Assembly (NCBI GenBank): GCA_013397795.1
Contig: VZTJ01005984.1
Coordinates: forward strand, 1-64,000
Origin: Orthonyx spaldingii
Lineage: Eukaryota > Chordata > Aves > Passeriformes > Orthonychidae
Length of the DNA stretch: 64,000 bases
Reading direction: 5' to 3'
Part shown: positions 48,001 to 62,633 of the stretch, in pieces
Layout of the letters: each line of letters opens with the position of its first letter
Numbering within the stretch: position 1 is the stretch's first letter
Made by a program: the position numbers and the translations under genes
The notes under the pieces: generated by a model
The model's database searches: none
Told to the model about the DNA's origin: nothing
Seen by the model: only the letters and a program-made list of their open reading frames with translations

Positions 48001-51000
48001 CTCTCCATGTACAAGATTCTGATCTAGGAATCTACAGTTACACTTAATATGATCTAACTGTTGCTGAGGGGACTGATAATAGGATACAGAGTCCTTTATC
48101 TCTGTGTCATGTGTTGACATCCAGACCAGGACATTAGCAATTAAAAGGTCTTACCATCTGATGTCTGTCTAGTGACCTGTACAAAAGGAGCCTCAGCTCA
48201 GCAGTCAGTGCATAAACTTTTTGGGTTTTAGATTGCTGGATTTTTTTTCTCTCTTTTCTTGTTTTCTTTTGAAGGGAGGAAAGTGTCTTTTTCAATCCCA
48301 TCCCTCCCTTCTTTAGCAGCATGACCAGCTGTTTGTAGGCAGGCAAGCAGCTGGGCAGACATGGGGCTGTGGTGTTTTCCCTCCCTAAAGATGATTTTCC
48401 AAACCAAAGCTAAAGTATGTTAGACCAAGACCCTCGGGAGAGCAGCCAGCACTGGCTCTGCTCATACTGAGTTTGTTTTGGGACTAAATACACAGTTGTT
48501 TTTTCTTGACATCTTAATACAGCAGCTCTTTAGGCATATAAAAATAATAGTTCATAAAGCAAGATGCATGGGTTTCCTCTCTTTCTGTGTATATGAAAAA
48601 TACCCCAAATATTTATTTTCAAGAGTATGTGAAAAATGGAAAAGAAAGATGAAAACCCTGACTTATTGCTGCATTCTCATTTAGACATAGGCATGTTTGT
48701 ATTCCATTAATTTATGGTGAGAGTTTGTATTATATATATATATATCTTTTCCATTTATTTATACCTGGTAAGATTTTTTTTTTCCATCTGAAAACTGCCA
48801 ACAAGTGTGAAAGACTCCACAGTTACCATTCATCGTGACAAGTGCTGTGGGAAAGGAGGTATTTTCTTTTTCTGTCCTCAAAACAAGGCCATGCTAATGT
48901 TGACACACAGATGTTTGTGTTCGAGAGAGTTTTACAGCAGGAAAGACCATTATTATCAATGGCTGGCCAAGCACAGAATTCAGATTCTCTGTGAACTGAA
49001 CCCGGGTCTGTGACTTGCAGCTGGGGTTTGAGCAGTCCCCTCTAAGTGATTCTCAGGGACTGGGCAGCCCCATCTTGGTGCTCATGTGTGACCAAGTGAA
49101 GCTGGTTCCTCTGCCACCTTCCTTCACCCCACTGGGAACACCAAGGAGGATTCATGGCTGCCCTTCCCCATAGGACTCGGAGCCTGGCACTGACCTCCCC
49201 AGACCAAAGCCACCTGGGAGCCAGCCTCTGCCGTGGTCCTCACCAGCTCCAGAGGAAGGTCCCACCTCCCCCACCTTCAGCCTCTTGTGAAACATCACCA
49301 GTTTTGGAGGAAAATGGAAAGTAAAGGAGAGGACACAACCGAACCCTAATTGCCTGGAATATTTTAGGAAAGACTGCCACTTCCAAGCTGCTCTTGAGCC
49401 ATGTCTTTCTTGGTGGAGATCTGAGTCCTGGAAGATTCCCTCCAATGGGAAATACTGCAGTCATAGGACATTGCTCCTCTTTCCTCTGATCTGAAAAATG
49501 CCACTACTCCCAAATATAGGTCCTAAGGAACACTTGCCAAATGACATGCCAGAACAGCAGGACTAGGAATCTCCCACTTCCCTTTTCTCAGTATCTCTGA
49601 TCTCAGTATACTGATTGCAGGGGTCATGTCCAAGGGAGGCTGCCTGACCCTGGGGGCTGCTTTTGGAGCCACAGCCGAGCCAACGTCCAGCAGCTCAGGG
49701 CTCTCTGACTGCTCATGGGATTTGACGGCTGAGGAAGGGCCATTAATTCCAGCTCCACATCTGAATTCCAATAGGAATAATTGCACAATGCCCACCTGAA
49801 GAGCCCCCTGTGATTTTGGTGTGTTCTCCCGCACCTCCTGCCCTAGGTCAGTGTGTCCTGCACTTCTGCTGCTTCCCTGCTGCCTTTGCCCCAGGCTTGG
49901 CCTGGCTTACCCTAGTGAAGTGTGGTTGTCTGTCCATCTGGATTTTTCATTGCTGTCTGGGTCTTCCTCAGCTGAAAGGCTCTGCTTCAATCTTTTAAGA
50001 CTTTATTTCATCCCTCTGTGGCTTGAGGTCTTTTGCAGGCAGGGCACTTGCCACTGTAGCTCTGACACAAGCAGGCAAGGGTTACTTAACTACCCACATC
50101 ATCTCAAAATAGAAATTCAACAACCCTGCAGTACTTACACACATTTTCATTAGTGTATACAGTGAGCTTTCTTCCACCTATCCCAGTCTATTAATAACAG
50201 CTCCAAACCTTTGGGTTGCCCAAGCATGTAGGAAAATTCACTTTTTCCAGACAGGGGCTGTTGGTATTTCTGTAGTCTGAGATCAGAGATGCCATCCTGT
50301 TCAAATCCTTGCTGATGGAGAGAAGGTGCATGGCTCATTCACCCAGTTCTTTCTTTCCTGCGATCTGCTCTTTTCCAAGGAGCACAAAAATACATGTCTT
50401 TTATTTACCCTTTAACTAAGAACTGACCACAGAGAAGGGAACAGAGAGGAAAATTTGGATATACATTAAAGTGTAGGAAATGGCAGGGAGATAAAAAAAA
50501 TAGCAGAGAGATGAAAAGGTGGGAAGAAGGTGCCTTTTTGTTGTGAAGCAATTAGCTGAGAGTCAGTTTTCAGATGCTTTTTAAATAAGGCATTCTCCTC
50601 TAAAATACAGATCCTGATCGATTCCAGAACCCTCAGGGATTTTGGAGGTCAGAACTCCGCTGGGAAAGGGGACAAATTAAACTGAGCAGCAGTGCCATTT
50701 CCAAATGTGCTTACTACTTTCCAGTGAGAAATGCAAATACAAGGTTTCATAGAGTTCTGCTTGAAGTTTCAAGTAAAAATGTTCTTTTGTTATTTGTCCC
50801 ATGAAAAACTAAGGAGAGGTTCTTCAAGGGTGGCTAACAAGGCTTGCCTTGGATGGTTAATACAAGTAGAAATGCATGGATGATGCAGGGAGGACCAGCT
50901 CTGCAGAGGGTGTGATTCACACGGACCCTTCTGCGGCACACTGGCGAGGGGCTGTTCTAAGTGTCCTGAGCCCCACGGTGCCTGTGGATCATTTGTCCCT

Positions 51001-51070
51001 TTTGCCTTTCCATGAGGTTCAGGCCTTGAGAAGAGAAGTTTTTAATTTCCCTGTTGTTTCATTGACACTT
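48001..51070. other. Intergenic with a TA microsatellite
   Basis: No gene is seen. Only the TA run at 48730-48745 and T- or A-rich tracts stand out. Confidence 0.65.
48730..48745. repeat. (TA)n microsatellite
   Basis: About eight TA units. Confidence 0.9.
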
Positions 51071-51410
51071 TCATAGAATCATAGAGTGGTTTGGGTTCTA
51101 AAGGGCCTTAAAGTTATCACCTTGTTCCAACCCCCCAGCCATGGGCAGAGACACCTTCCACTAGACAAGGCTGCTCAGGGCCTCATCCAATCTGGCCTTG
51201 AACACCTCGAGGAATGGGGCAGACACAGCTTTTCTGGGCAACCTGTTCCAGTACTTTACCACCCTCACAGGGAAGAAATTTTTCCAATATCCCATCTAAC
51301 CCTGCTCTTTTTCACCCTAAAGCCATTCCCCCTTGCCCAATCACTCCATGCCCTTTTGAAAAGTTCCTGTTCAGTTCTCTTGTATCCCTACTGGAAGGTG
51401 CTGTATTTCC
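51071..51410 (-). mobile_element. CR1 LINE 3' end, minus strand
   Basis: The + strand reads TCATAGAATCATAGAGTGGT, then CAACCCCCCAGCCATGGGCA, CACCTTCCACTAGACAAGGC and CTGGCCTTGAACACCTCGAG: the reverse complement of a CR1 3' end. At about 340 bp this is the longest and best-preserved CR1 piece here. The 5' (right) limit is gradual. Confidence 0.92.
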
Positions 51411-53422
51411 TCTGCATGCTTCCTAGCATTTGCCATAACCCAGCCCTGAGATGTTTGAAGCCTGTGAGGTTCCCTCCCTCTCTGACCTTTCTTATTTCTT
51501 TACTCACTTCTGGAAAAGCTTAGTTGACACACAGGCTGATTCCTGACAATCCAAGAAAAAGCTACCCTATCCATTTTTCTCAGGGTCACAGTTGAGCCCC
51601 TGATCTGGGTCTGCAGTCCCGCTGCTTATTTGCAGTTTTCTGTATATGGTTTTTCCATTTCCACACATGAATCTTTTTTTGTGAAGGCTCTACCCCAAGC
51701 TGAACAGACAGGAGGTGCAGATGGCTTGATGCAGATTTGATTTGGGGTATTTTTTACTCTTTAATTTCTGCAGTCCATTGAACAGGAGCAAAGTTGAGGT
51801 TACATAAATATTAAATATATTATTTTCAATGGAAATTGCACCTACTAAGCCTAACCCTCCCTAGCCTAACCCTAACTACTTGTCTAGTGCTCAAGAATAT
51901 TTCAACTTTATTTTCGGGTGTAGCATTTGGTTGTGATGAGGAAGGGATGGTGCTCCTTCTCTGCTATGGAAATCACCTCAGGCTGTTTGGTTCATCTCAG
52001 CTGGTTCCCTTGAGGATAATTTTAGGAGATCTTTTGAAAGTCCTTTCTCCTTGGCACTTATTTAAACATCCTTCATGCCACCATGAGGTCAAGTTCAGCG
52101 CCTGCTACAGACTTTGGGTTTCAGTCTTTTAATGTCCAGTCAATGGAGATACATTGGGTATGAACTATAGGTGAACACCTAAACTAGCATCTGGAGTATG
52201 TGCTTTGAGTGAATTTTGTGTCTTTGTCACTGAGCAGGGAAGTAAGAGGATGCAGCCCTGGGCTGATGATCCTCTCAGGCTTGGTACAACAGATGCCCAA
52301 AGACTCATTGCACTCTGGATCCGGACCAGTGCCTCGGGAGGGTCCCTTTGTAGGCTTCCCTGGGTCATCCCTGCCAGGTGACCACAGACAAAAGAGGAGA
52401 CAACCCGGTCACTTGTACCTTCCCACTGAGGGATGGATTGTCTCCTCCATTTCAAATCCAAGACATGGCTTAGCCAAATGCTGCTCATCAGCCAGGGCAG
52501 CATGTTTCAGAGATAGATCCATTTTTGCGAATGCTGCTGAAACTCCTTTTGAGAATTTACAGAAGAGAGTTTAGATTTCCTCAGGCACTTTATCACTTCC
52601 CTGATTGCAGGTTTCTCTCTGTGGTGGGTGAGGCAGGTGCTGTGGCAGTGACATTGTTCTTGCAGGGGGCAGCTGCTCAGGGCTGCTCTTTGCAGTGCCC
52701 TGGTGTAGCACCCCCCGACAGCCCCACTCCCTGCTCACTGAGCTGCCACTGGCGATTGGGACTGCCTCCGTATATTTTAAAAAGCTGGCTAGAGGCCTAA
52801 TTTATAAAATACAAATCTGTCACACTGACAGTGTAGATTTTTAATATACTCAAGCTTTAAAATCATCTGTTTTGGCTTTTTCCAAAGTTTTCTTTTTGGC
52901 AGCTCAATTGCAGTGCTCCCTACTGGGACTGATTGATGGGGAAGAAAGGACATAATGTACTTACAAGTGTAAATGGTGTATGTTTATTCCCCTGAATGGA
53001 ATAAACTACAAACCCAGAGGCTGAATAAGACAAGTTCATCAGCTATGTACTTTTAACTTTCTTTCCACCAATTATGATGACGTTTTGTACTTTCATGTCA
53101 GTTTTGACATATAATAATACTGGGTAGTCATGTAGCTTTTACACTAACTGCAGAGACTGAGGGCACTTATCCTAACTCGGAAATACAGAGCTCATTAAAA
53201 TGGAATTGAAGGCATTTAGTATCAATTGTTGTATTTTCTATTTGTATTCAAATAGCTTCATTATATGGGGCAAATTCAAAATAGTTCTGCTGAAGACACA
53301 AAGCCCAAATTTACACCCTCAGAAACACAAAGTCAATCTCTCCAAAGTGTTCTCGGAAAACTTGAGTTTCTTGTTTCTAGATGAGTTCATTTACATTATT
53401 TCAGAAGACATTTTTTACAAAC

Positions 53423-53450
53423 ACAGAGAAAGAGAGAGAGGGAAGGAGAG
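53423..53450. repeat. GA-rich simple repeat
   Basis: Short purine tract dominated by AGAG. Confidence 0.7.
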
Positions 53451-55652
53451 TTCCTCTTTCCTACCTCATAGCCCCAAGAGACTGGGCAAGTGACGGCCCA
53501 GAGCCGGACACAGGCCACAGTACATGGGATGGGTCAGGATGCAGAGGGATGTGGGGATGGGACACTGGCATGGCTCAAGATCGCAATAAAAGTCCCAGTG
53601 CTGGCTTGGTCAGTCCCTCTGTGCTGCTCATCCATCCATCTAAGCCAGCGCAGTGTCCTGTCCACTGCTGCCATCTCCAGCTCTACAGAGAGGTTTCATG
53701 AGGAACCGGCTGTGTTTTAGCCACTACCTGCTCCTCCAGCCATTGCAGGGCTGCTCTGGTTCCATCCCATCTTTCATTCGGTCTGATGCTCATCTCAGCT
53801 GTTGTGGCATAGTCTTTCTGTCAGCTTGAACTCTGTACCCTTCCCCTTCTGAGCTTAGAGATCCATGTTTTGGCACATCCTCTTGAACAGCTTCGACCAA
53901 GCGTGAAGGGAGGCACAGCACTGCTCTGCAGTGCTGCAGTGCCAAGGGACTCGTGCAGCAGATGTGACCCTGAAGGTTCCCATACAGTTGGGTTTGCATC
54001 TAGGTTCAACTTTTGCATTGGAGTCCGTCTGCTGCTGGGGGATGCTGACTGCATGTAGTCCAGGCTTGCCTGCGACACAATAAACTTCTGTCCTTCTCAG
54101 TTGGTTTGTAACTGGTCACTGAGGTCTACACTCCCTTCTGGCAGTTTGCAGGAGATTGTTTTTTCACTTAGTGACCAGCTTATGGACCCTCTTGTTTGTT
54201 TTTGGTTTCAGTGCTGAAGGTTTCACATCAGTCCCTGGTTATGACAGTCATAAGGCTCAGGGCTGTATTTTCCTTTCTGGCCTGCTGTGAACACAGAAAA
54301 TCCAGTGTCAGGGCACAGAGAAGGGGATAACACTGAATTCACAAAGTGCATCCTCCTCCCATTCCCTGACCTGTCTCAGCTACTCTGTGCAAGAGCAGGA
54401 TAGGAGTTACTGGGTGCAAGTGGCTAGCAGAAGGGGCTGGAGCCATATGGCACAGGGGGACATTCCTCTGAATTTCCCAGCATGAGATTTAACCCTGAGC
54501 CCAGCAGTGATATAACTCCAGTCCTTACAGCTCTCCCATTGCTGGAAGAAGTCAGAGTTATGGTTATAATTAAAAGGTTCCTGAGCTGGGAGTCAATGCT
54601 GGCGGAGAGTTTGGGTGTCCCTCCAAAGGCTGCTCTCGGGGCTGGCTCAGCATCAGCATGATGCCACTCATCCAGCCCTCGCATGAATTAACTATCAAAA
54701 ATAAGAATAGAAAAGGCTTCTATAGCCTTCATAGGCGCAGTCCCAAGGGTGCTGGAGGTGGCACAGGGATGCTCAGGAATGGCTTCTGCTCCCATTTACA
54801 ACCCTGTGGGACATTTGGTTTGGTTGTTACCATCAGCAGCTGAGAAAGATCTGCTGCATCTCACTTGGGACTTCTTTCATCTTCATGGTTGCAGCTAATA
54901 TGTACTTTTATCCCCATATAACTCACTGAGAATTTGATTAACAGATGACATACTTTGCTGCCAAACCATCAGAGGGAAACAGAAATTAAGATGTTACCAG
55001 TGTACTCATTCCTTGTCTCTATGACAGTGAGTTATCTGGGCTATGCTGAAGCCCACACACTGTTTAATTCTTTTACCTACCTGCCATAAGACCTGTCTCT
55101 ACTCAGAAAAGACAGCCCAGAGGAGGGAGACAAGACACAAATGGTCCTTCTGCCTGCTCAAGCCCAACAACAGTCTTGTCCTCTGGTGAGGAATACTTAA
55201 GAGGTACAAAAGTCTGCATGCAAACTCCTTTGAAGTTACTGGGCTTAAAAGTCCATGAACAGGAATTCAGTTCTTTCCTCACTTTGTTATTTATCTTCAT
55301 AATTTATGTTATGTGAACACAGAGAATTGTGGCTCAAAACATATCTTAAACATCAAAAATCAAATAAATGTAACCCAAGAAGGAAAGATCACAGCATTCA
55401 GCCGGGGCTGAATCATGTCCTCTTTCCCTTTCCCAGTTGCGTTTTTAAGTCACCAACAAAATACTATGCTATTCATTAGTCAGATGGCTTCTCCTTTTCT
55501 AGGAAGGCAATGCAGGAAAGCAAGGTGTTTCTTCCTTTTCCAAATTACAGAAAAAAAACATGCTGTCTTTTTGCTAGCTGACTAGTAAGGTTTTGCAAGG
55601 CTGCTACTGCAAGTACTGCTCAAAGAAGGTACTCCAAGCTTTGGCCATATGT

Positions 55653-55686
55653 GTATTTATGTTTATATTTATATTTATATTTTATG
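55653..55686. repeat. (TTTATA)n short tandem repeat
   Basis: Imperfect hexamer array, about five units. Confidence 0.8.
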
Positions 55687-58600
55687 TTCATTACAATTTA
55701 AATACACAGGTGCAATAAGCCTTTCAAAATAAAATGCACCATGAAAGAACAATTTCCTGCCCATTGTAGAGGGTCTGTGAAGATAATGAAATAAAACCAC
55801 TTGCAATTGTTGTTTTGCAGCAAGTGCTGGTACATTTTTAAGCTACTGACAAGCCTGTTAAATAACTGGCCATCTTTTAAGCTCAGGCACCCTGGAGTGT
55901 AGGAGGCGAATAATTCTCAGGGGGGATTTAACACAGTTATGTAAAATAATCTGAAGCCATCCTGGTTGCTCCAGAAAAATTATAATTAAGCATGGGGTTG
56001 TTTTTTAAATGTCTGGTATCATCAATTGACTCTACAAAGCAAAGCAAAAGTATTTTTCTCATTTGTTTGAGAAGCAGTTTCTGTTCCTCTCATGAAAAGG
56101 AAGAGAATTCAGACATGTTGCTGAATGTTCTTCTGTCAGTCTGGGTATTTATGTCACAGGATATCTTTTGAATAGTAATTTTTAACATCTGATTAATCTT
56201 CCATTCCATTTGAGCAGAGACGCACCATCATGCTGGGCTAGGTGCAGAAGGGTCTTGGCCCTCAGTAACCAGTGTCATCCTCTGTAAGGGATTGCAAGCA
56301 AAATCCTTGGGGTTGGTGCTCAGCCTTGCCAGTCAGGAGCTTGGCAGCTGCTTAGCTTAAAGTTGGGGGAACAGGTTTTTTTTCCATAGGAGCCCATGAC
56401 AAGTAGATTTTACAGCAATCCTCTGGCATCCTAACATGTACCTAGGATACACACAGAGAGCAGCCCAGCCCATCTACCCTTATGCACTGTGTCCCTGTGG
56501 TGCTGCCTGATGGTTAGCACGGTGAGGAGGGGACCCCTGGACCAAGCTGAACCTTGTGCATTTTGCTACCTTCTGGTTTAACTCACTTCTCTCTTGTGTC
56601 CCCTCACTATGTGTCTTCTGCCTCCTTGTTTGCCTCTGCCCTCCACATCACAATTTGTTTTATATCCTGGATAAAATAGCATTTGAATTAACCTGGTCGT
56701 GTCATGATTTAAAGAGAAAATCCATCTCCATGTCAGCTGGCTGGGCTGGGAGCTTGGCTATCTGTGCCATTGCATCAGCTGCCACCTGTGCCACACATCT
56801 GAGAAGGAAACCCTCAGCTTGTGTTTGATAAGCTCCTAGCCAAGGCAGAAAAGCCACTGTGCTGCTGACAGTCTCCCAGAGCTGCATGGTTAAACCACAG
56901 TGGCCAGAGTGGAGGGAGAATGTTCACATATTTTCCACTGCTGAATGAAAAGGAGAAAATGAACGTGATACTTGTTGTAGGTGTCTGTCTTGCTTGCGGA
57001 TGGTCTAGATTTCTGCATAGTTGCTTCTCTGTTACATGGGGCTTTCAGATGTCACTATTGATTAGAGTGGTTGCTTTTATAATTAAAAGAATTTCCAAGT
57101 CTAACTATTGACTTGGACAGTAAATATGCCAGGTTATTAAAGATAAGAGACTTTAGTGAGAAAATATGGTACCATCTCTTGCAAAAGAGGTCAGTGTAAC
57201 TCGAGCAAAAGAGTGTCCTAAAAATCAGAAAACAAGCAAAGGAAATGAGAAAGTAGGAGCCAGGCAAATGCTGCTTATGTAATCACAGCAAAGCAAGTAG
57301 GACAGAGGAGGGAGCGGGCAGCCAAGCTCAGCTTTCGACTCCCTGCTGCTCAGGGCAAGGCACGACTGCACGTGTGGCTCGTGTTCCTTCTGTGTGGGGA
57401 CTGATCTCACCCAGAGAGCCTTCATGGCTAAACAGAGGGCGGATGTACTTGCCCATGGTGAGGGGACAGTGATGGGAAAGTGTCTCTTGTTGGGATGAAC
57501 TTTCATAGGGCCTCAGTGTACAGCTGCTTGTGGTAGGTCCAAGGGGTTTTGAAGGTACATTTCAACCCCTTCTGAGCTCTTGACACACCTCCCCAAAATA
57601 TTACAACAGCACAACCATTTCTGGAAAACAGAATTTCCTGCAATGAGTTTGAAGTCACCAGGCAGCCTCCCATGCCTTGCCCAACAAACCGCCATGGCAA
57701 GAGAAGTTGCATGCAATCTTCATGCCTCTGAGTCAAAGTCTTTGAAGAAGCCTTTCTCCCTCCACTGTTTCTAGAAATAAGTCAGCGCAATTAACTGGGA
57801 CTAAGCGTTGAGTTCTTAATAATTCAGTTTGGTTGAGATGAATCCTGCCCTGGGGAGCCTGAATTCCTTGAGGTAATGCATGATTACTCCTGTTGGAAGT
57901 TATTCACGCCTCTGGGCATAGGTCTTGTATGTGGTTCTCAGTGTGTAGTGATAGTTACAGGACTTGCAACATTTTATTTGTATACTCACACCCACTGGGG
58001 ATCCCCCACTCCCCCATCACCTGGGGACATGAAATCCCTGCTTGCAAGGGTCAATAGGTATTTGCTGCTGGGCAAACAGAAATGAGTACAGTCAGCAATG
58101 ATGATTCTAAGAGCAAGCCTTGTGCCTGGGGGTGGGATTTGCAGCTCTGCTTGGTCTCAGGCACATGCAGGCACTGGGCCCCTCTGACGCTGAACAAACA
58201 CAGAAGAGAGCAGCAGTCAGGACCCACAGGAGTGTCGAGTGTCAGATGGTGCTGGAGGCAGTGGTGGATCCAGTGAGCAATGGGAGAAAGGCAGGATGAC
58301 CAGGAGGTGTTGCCAGGGTGGCTCTGAAGGGTGTCTGAGCCTTTGTGATGCAGATGCTTCTGAAATACTCTATTTCACAGAGACATTAGGGTTGCAAACA
58401 ATAAGGTTTTAGTAAACACATACCCATATGTGGAAGAGCCAAATGTGGTTTTGGTCCTGCTCTCTTCACATCATTAACTAGTCTTTCTTTCCATTCTCCA
58501 CCTCAAATTTTTCAATTTTCCTATGCTTTTAGAGAGTTCTACCTTACATCAGATGACTTTTTCCAATTCCTTGTATAAATTTTACCCTTGTCTCCAGTCC

Positions 58601-61600
58601 TGAAGTATTTATAGCTCAATGGCACACATAACCATTGGGCATACAGTAATTTCTCTGAATACCTTTCATATCGCTCCTGTGTGCTTTTCCACCTACACAT
58701 GTTCCATTGCCTTATCCCAAAGGATGTCTTTATTCCTCCTTTATGCTTTTGGTGTCTCTGTTGTTTTTTTCATGTCTTTCTTCTTGATGGGTTGGGTGTT
58801 TTTGCACATCACACAACTTGAAAAAAAAATTTCCCTTCAGAGTCTTTCATTGAACCAAATCTTACTCATCTGATACATGCACAGACTGAAATTCAATCCT
58901 GAGTAAAAGAGCAACCTAGCTGCTGCAGGGAACCTATTTTGGAAGACTCTTTGGGACAAAGGCCTCAGATTGGCCTCCGCACAGGGAGTATCTTCACCCA
59001 CAAAAGAGTCCCACTGGCCACAGCATATCTGTGATCTTGAGGGTTGTAATTGTACCCAGATTTTCTTGTTGGCATTTTCTTTCCTATGGTATTTTTGCAC
59101 CAAAGCAGAAAACTGAAATTCTTCTTTTTATTCTGTTGACAATTTTTTTCTGAAGTGAAAGCAAGTATAATGGTGATTCAAATTGTGCAGTTATTTTTTC
59201 CTGGTTTTATTTAGCCCTGTAAGGTAATAGATAGGGAATAGCTGCCTATGGCAAGCACATGGGTGTGGGCTGATAGAGAATCATGCATCAAAGGACACAG
59301 ATGGGAAGGCAGGCTCACAGGATTGAAAATAATGACTCTGGACGAGTCTTTAAGAGTCACAGTTAAATAGTCACAGTACATTAGTGAGAAGGACTGCAGT
59401 CAGTTATATTAAGTGATATTAGTTCAGTTCATGCAAGCCTACCTTTAATTCAAGAAGGATGATGAAAATCTGCAGAGGAACAAGAGTGACAGAGGGATTG
59501 GAAAATGCAGAAGTTGGTAAAGTGTCCACAACTTCCACCAGCTGGGCTTGCCAAAAAAAAGGCTGACTTGTCTGCAGTCTAGAAAGTGCTAGTATTCCCT
59601 ACAAGGAACATTTCTGAGTAGGGAGTACTCCTATTTAGCAAATAAAGGCATTACGAGAGTCAGTGTCTGGAAGTTGAAGTTAGAATTCCCAAATCAATTC
59701 AATTAGCACAGATCATTGTGGCTCATCAGAGATCAGGTCAGATCCTCAGGTGCAGGGCAGTTCCCAGTGCAGACAGACTTTTTAATGTGCTGGTGGCCAG
59801 CTCAAAAGTGCCCCAGTCAGGGACACTGGCAGCACCTCCTCGGGTACCTCCACATAAAGACAACATAGAGTGGCCAGCAGTCATGGGCCACACAAGCTGG
59901 TGGCATATCTAATGCTCTGTGTGTGCTTGAGCACTAGTTCAGGGAGGAGTTACTGCAGAGGTTGCATGTGCTGCATCAATGCCTAGAGCCCTGATGAGAT
60001 GGCCAAGACAGATTTAGCTTATCAGACCAATATTCCCTTTATAAAGAAATGCTGCAAGAAATACAACACTCTTTGGCCTGATTATTCAAAGATAAAGAGT
60101 GCCAAGAATGAGCTGAAATTTCCTTAGCATTTCTGAAAATCAAGACATAACTAATTAACCCCTGCATGCCAATGGGCTTAATTATTTTTTCCACTTGGTT
60201 TAAAAGAGAAAAAGAGAAACTTCAGCCTTCTCAAAACTTTGCAGCAAGTTTGTGGCATTGTCAGAACTTGGAAGATCCTGAATTATCGCCTCATCACTAT
60301 GTCTTCCCCCTTTCTAATTGACTGAGCTTTTACCATCACCAGTGCTACCTATTATTTAGCACAGACCATATAAGCTACAGGACAAACTCTGGGAATACCC
60401 CTGACTGCATTCCCATTCAGAGATGGGCTATGCCAGCCAGGAGCACATCCTGCCTTTAATTACACTGAAGAGGTCTTGGTGATTTGGTGTCCTACATCAG
60501 TATTAGGAAGCTTGGGCATTGAATTGCTATAAATCAGGAGCTTTGCTGCTCTCACAACAAGCCCAGCAGGAGCCTGACTTTCTCAAAGAGCTTAATTAAA
60601 GAGTGCTTATTGTCAGCTCACCCCTGTAGCCCATTAGAGCTCCGCAGAGATTTCTGTTCTCCAACATCATTGTGAAAAGTGGGACAATCATTGCTTCTTA
60701 GGAAGCTCTGTGTTCATAATCACTTCCTCACATGTCAATATGGTCCTGGTGATCTTATAGTCATGTTGCAGTTAGTTGGTGATAGGTGTGAACAGGGCAT
60801 ATCTGAATAATTGTTTATGGAGATCCAATTGGCCAGACAGTTATTCAACAGTCATAAATTTCCTTCTACCTAGTAGTTTCTCTGGCTGTATCTCAGTGTA
60901 CTTGAAAAAGCAAAAGTGATGTGTGACATTTCCAAAGAGCAACAATTTTCTTTCCACAGAAACATGTACGTCCCTGCCCTCTGAAGGATGCAGCCCCTTG
61001 TGATTTACAGAGAGAATCTAAGTTCCCCCGTCATTAACGCCCTTTGAAACATTACTCACTTTTGGCTTGAAATCCATGTCACTGTAGAGTTGTGTTGTAG
61101 TTGAATGAATTATTCAGACTGTGACCTCTGCTGCTTGGTAGAACCAGCTTCAGTTTTTTTCTGTGCATAGGGCTGGTGTACTTGGGCCCCCATCAGTCTC
61201 ATCCACCTTCAACAGGCTATTTGTATGTGCTTTATTATTGAAAAAACAGCTGCCATCTGACATCAAGATGCACACTCAGGGGAACGGGTGAGAAGAGAGG
61301 GGTCATGTTGCACTGCACATGGTGCAAGACCTCTTGTGAGTCAGTTCCTTCCCAGGATTGTCCCACCTGCTTCCCAAGCTGAAGCCATCAGGCACAGTCA
61401 TCACCATGTGTGTTCCAGGAGCGCTGAGAAACGGTTTTTAAATTTGTTTCAGAATGGAACTTCCCCCCATTGCACAGGCACAAACAGCCACCTCCCTGCA
61501 TGCTGGACTTGGGCAGTGTTGCAGCCAGGCAGTCCGGGGATTGCACAACTTCTGGCTCTGCTGGCTAACCCACATCCCAAAAGAGCTGAGAGGACACATT

Positions 61601-62633
61601 GATTCAGGTTTGTCCATTACTAAGTATTATTTCCCAATGCATTTATGGAGACATCCTACCTCCAAATTTCAGCCCAGGGAGGTCAGAGATGTTTGAAGGC
61701 TTCAAAAGAAATTTTGGACAGCAGAAAATGAGAGGAAATCTCATGGATCTAGACTTTGCAAGTCCTTCTTAGAACTTTCATGATTGCATGAATCCTTCAT
61801 GATTGCAGCCATAAATCAATCTAGTATTAATTAAACTCTGGCCAACTAAATGTGCCAATATGATTAAGGAGCCAAGTGTAGGCTGTCATCCTGCCAGTGG
61901 CTATTCCCAGTGCAAAACTGACTTTAACAGAGCCATCTGAGAGACAGGAAATTTTTTGCAGTGATACCACAAGGAAAAGACGAGTCTGATTTGTGTTCTT
62001 CATTATTACAGCAGTCTTTCAAACTTGCTGAATTCTTAAGTCCTTCACTGTGTGCTAAGCAATCCCTAAATTGTTTTCATTCTATTCTGTCATTGTCTTC
62101 CTGATGTCTGCTTCCCCACTCAGGAAGTGTTTATAGGATCCTCATGGAGGACAGGAGTTTATCCTAGAGAATAAGTGGCCCTGGGAGGGAAGTTTTGCCT
62201 GTCAGCAAGTGATATATTGTAATATGTAAAGCTGGAAGCCACTTGCTTATGGCTTATGGCTCATGTGGTGGTCTGCCCACAGTCTCTCACCCTGCTGTTT
62301 CATTGTTATGTCTTTTGTGCAGAAACAGATCTGTCCAAACACAAATTCTTCAACTGCCTTTTGGCAACCTCACCTGCACACCATGCCTTAAATGCCTGCA
62401 AAAACAAGTGACTTTCTGGCATGAAGCAAACCCTTTCCTTCTCTGGCACTCTGCATACAGCAGATGCTGTGTCACAGGCCTCAGGTGGCAGCTGCAGCGA
62501 GCCAAGTTTGGGAACCAGCTCAGGGGATGGAGCAAGGGGAAGTGCCACCCCCTTGTATTGGGTCTATTAGTTTTATTCTGTAATGGAGTGATCAAGTAAC
62601 TAGAAAATATATGTTCTGTTCTGAATATATGCT

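Larger units (their letters stand above)
51411..62633. other. Long intergenic stretch without a detectable gene
   Basis: No convincing exon was found in 11 kb on either strand. It contains a GA-rich run (53423-53450), a TTTATA repeat (55653-55686) and a 19-bp tandem duplication at 61777-61807. The segments 59.99-60.19 and 60.54-60.86 kb are AT-rich and dense in transcription-factor-like cores, so they are candidates for conserved non-coding elements. Confidence 0.6.

Noticed and set aside
51849..51877. CCTAACCC-like stretch resembling telomeric repeat
   Set aside because: Only two or three imperfect units; too short to call an interstitial telomere.
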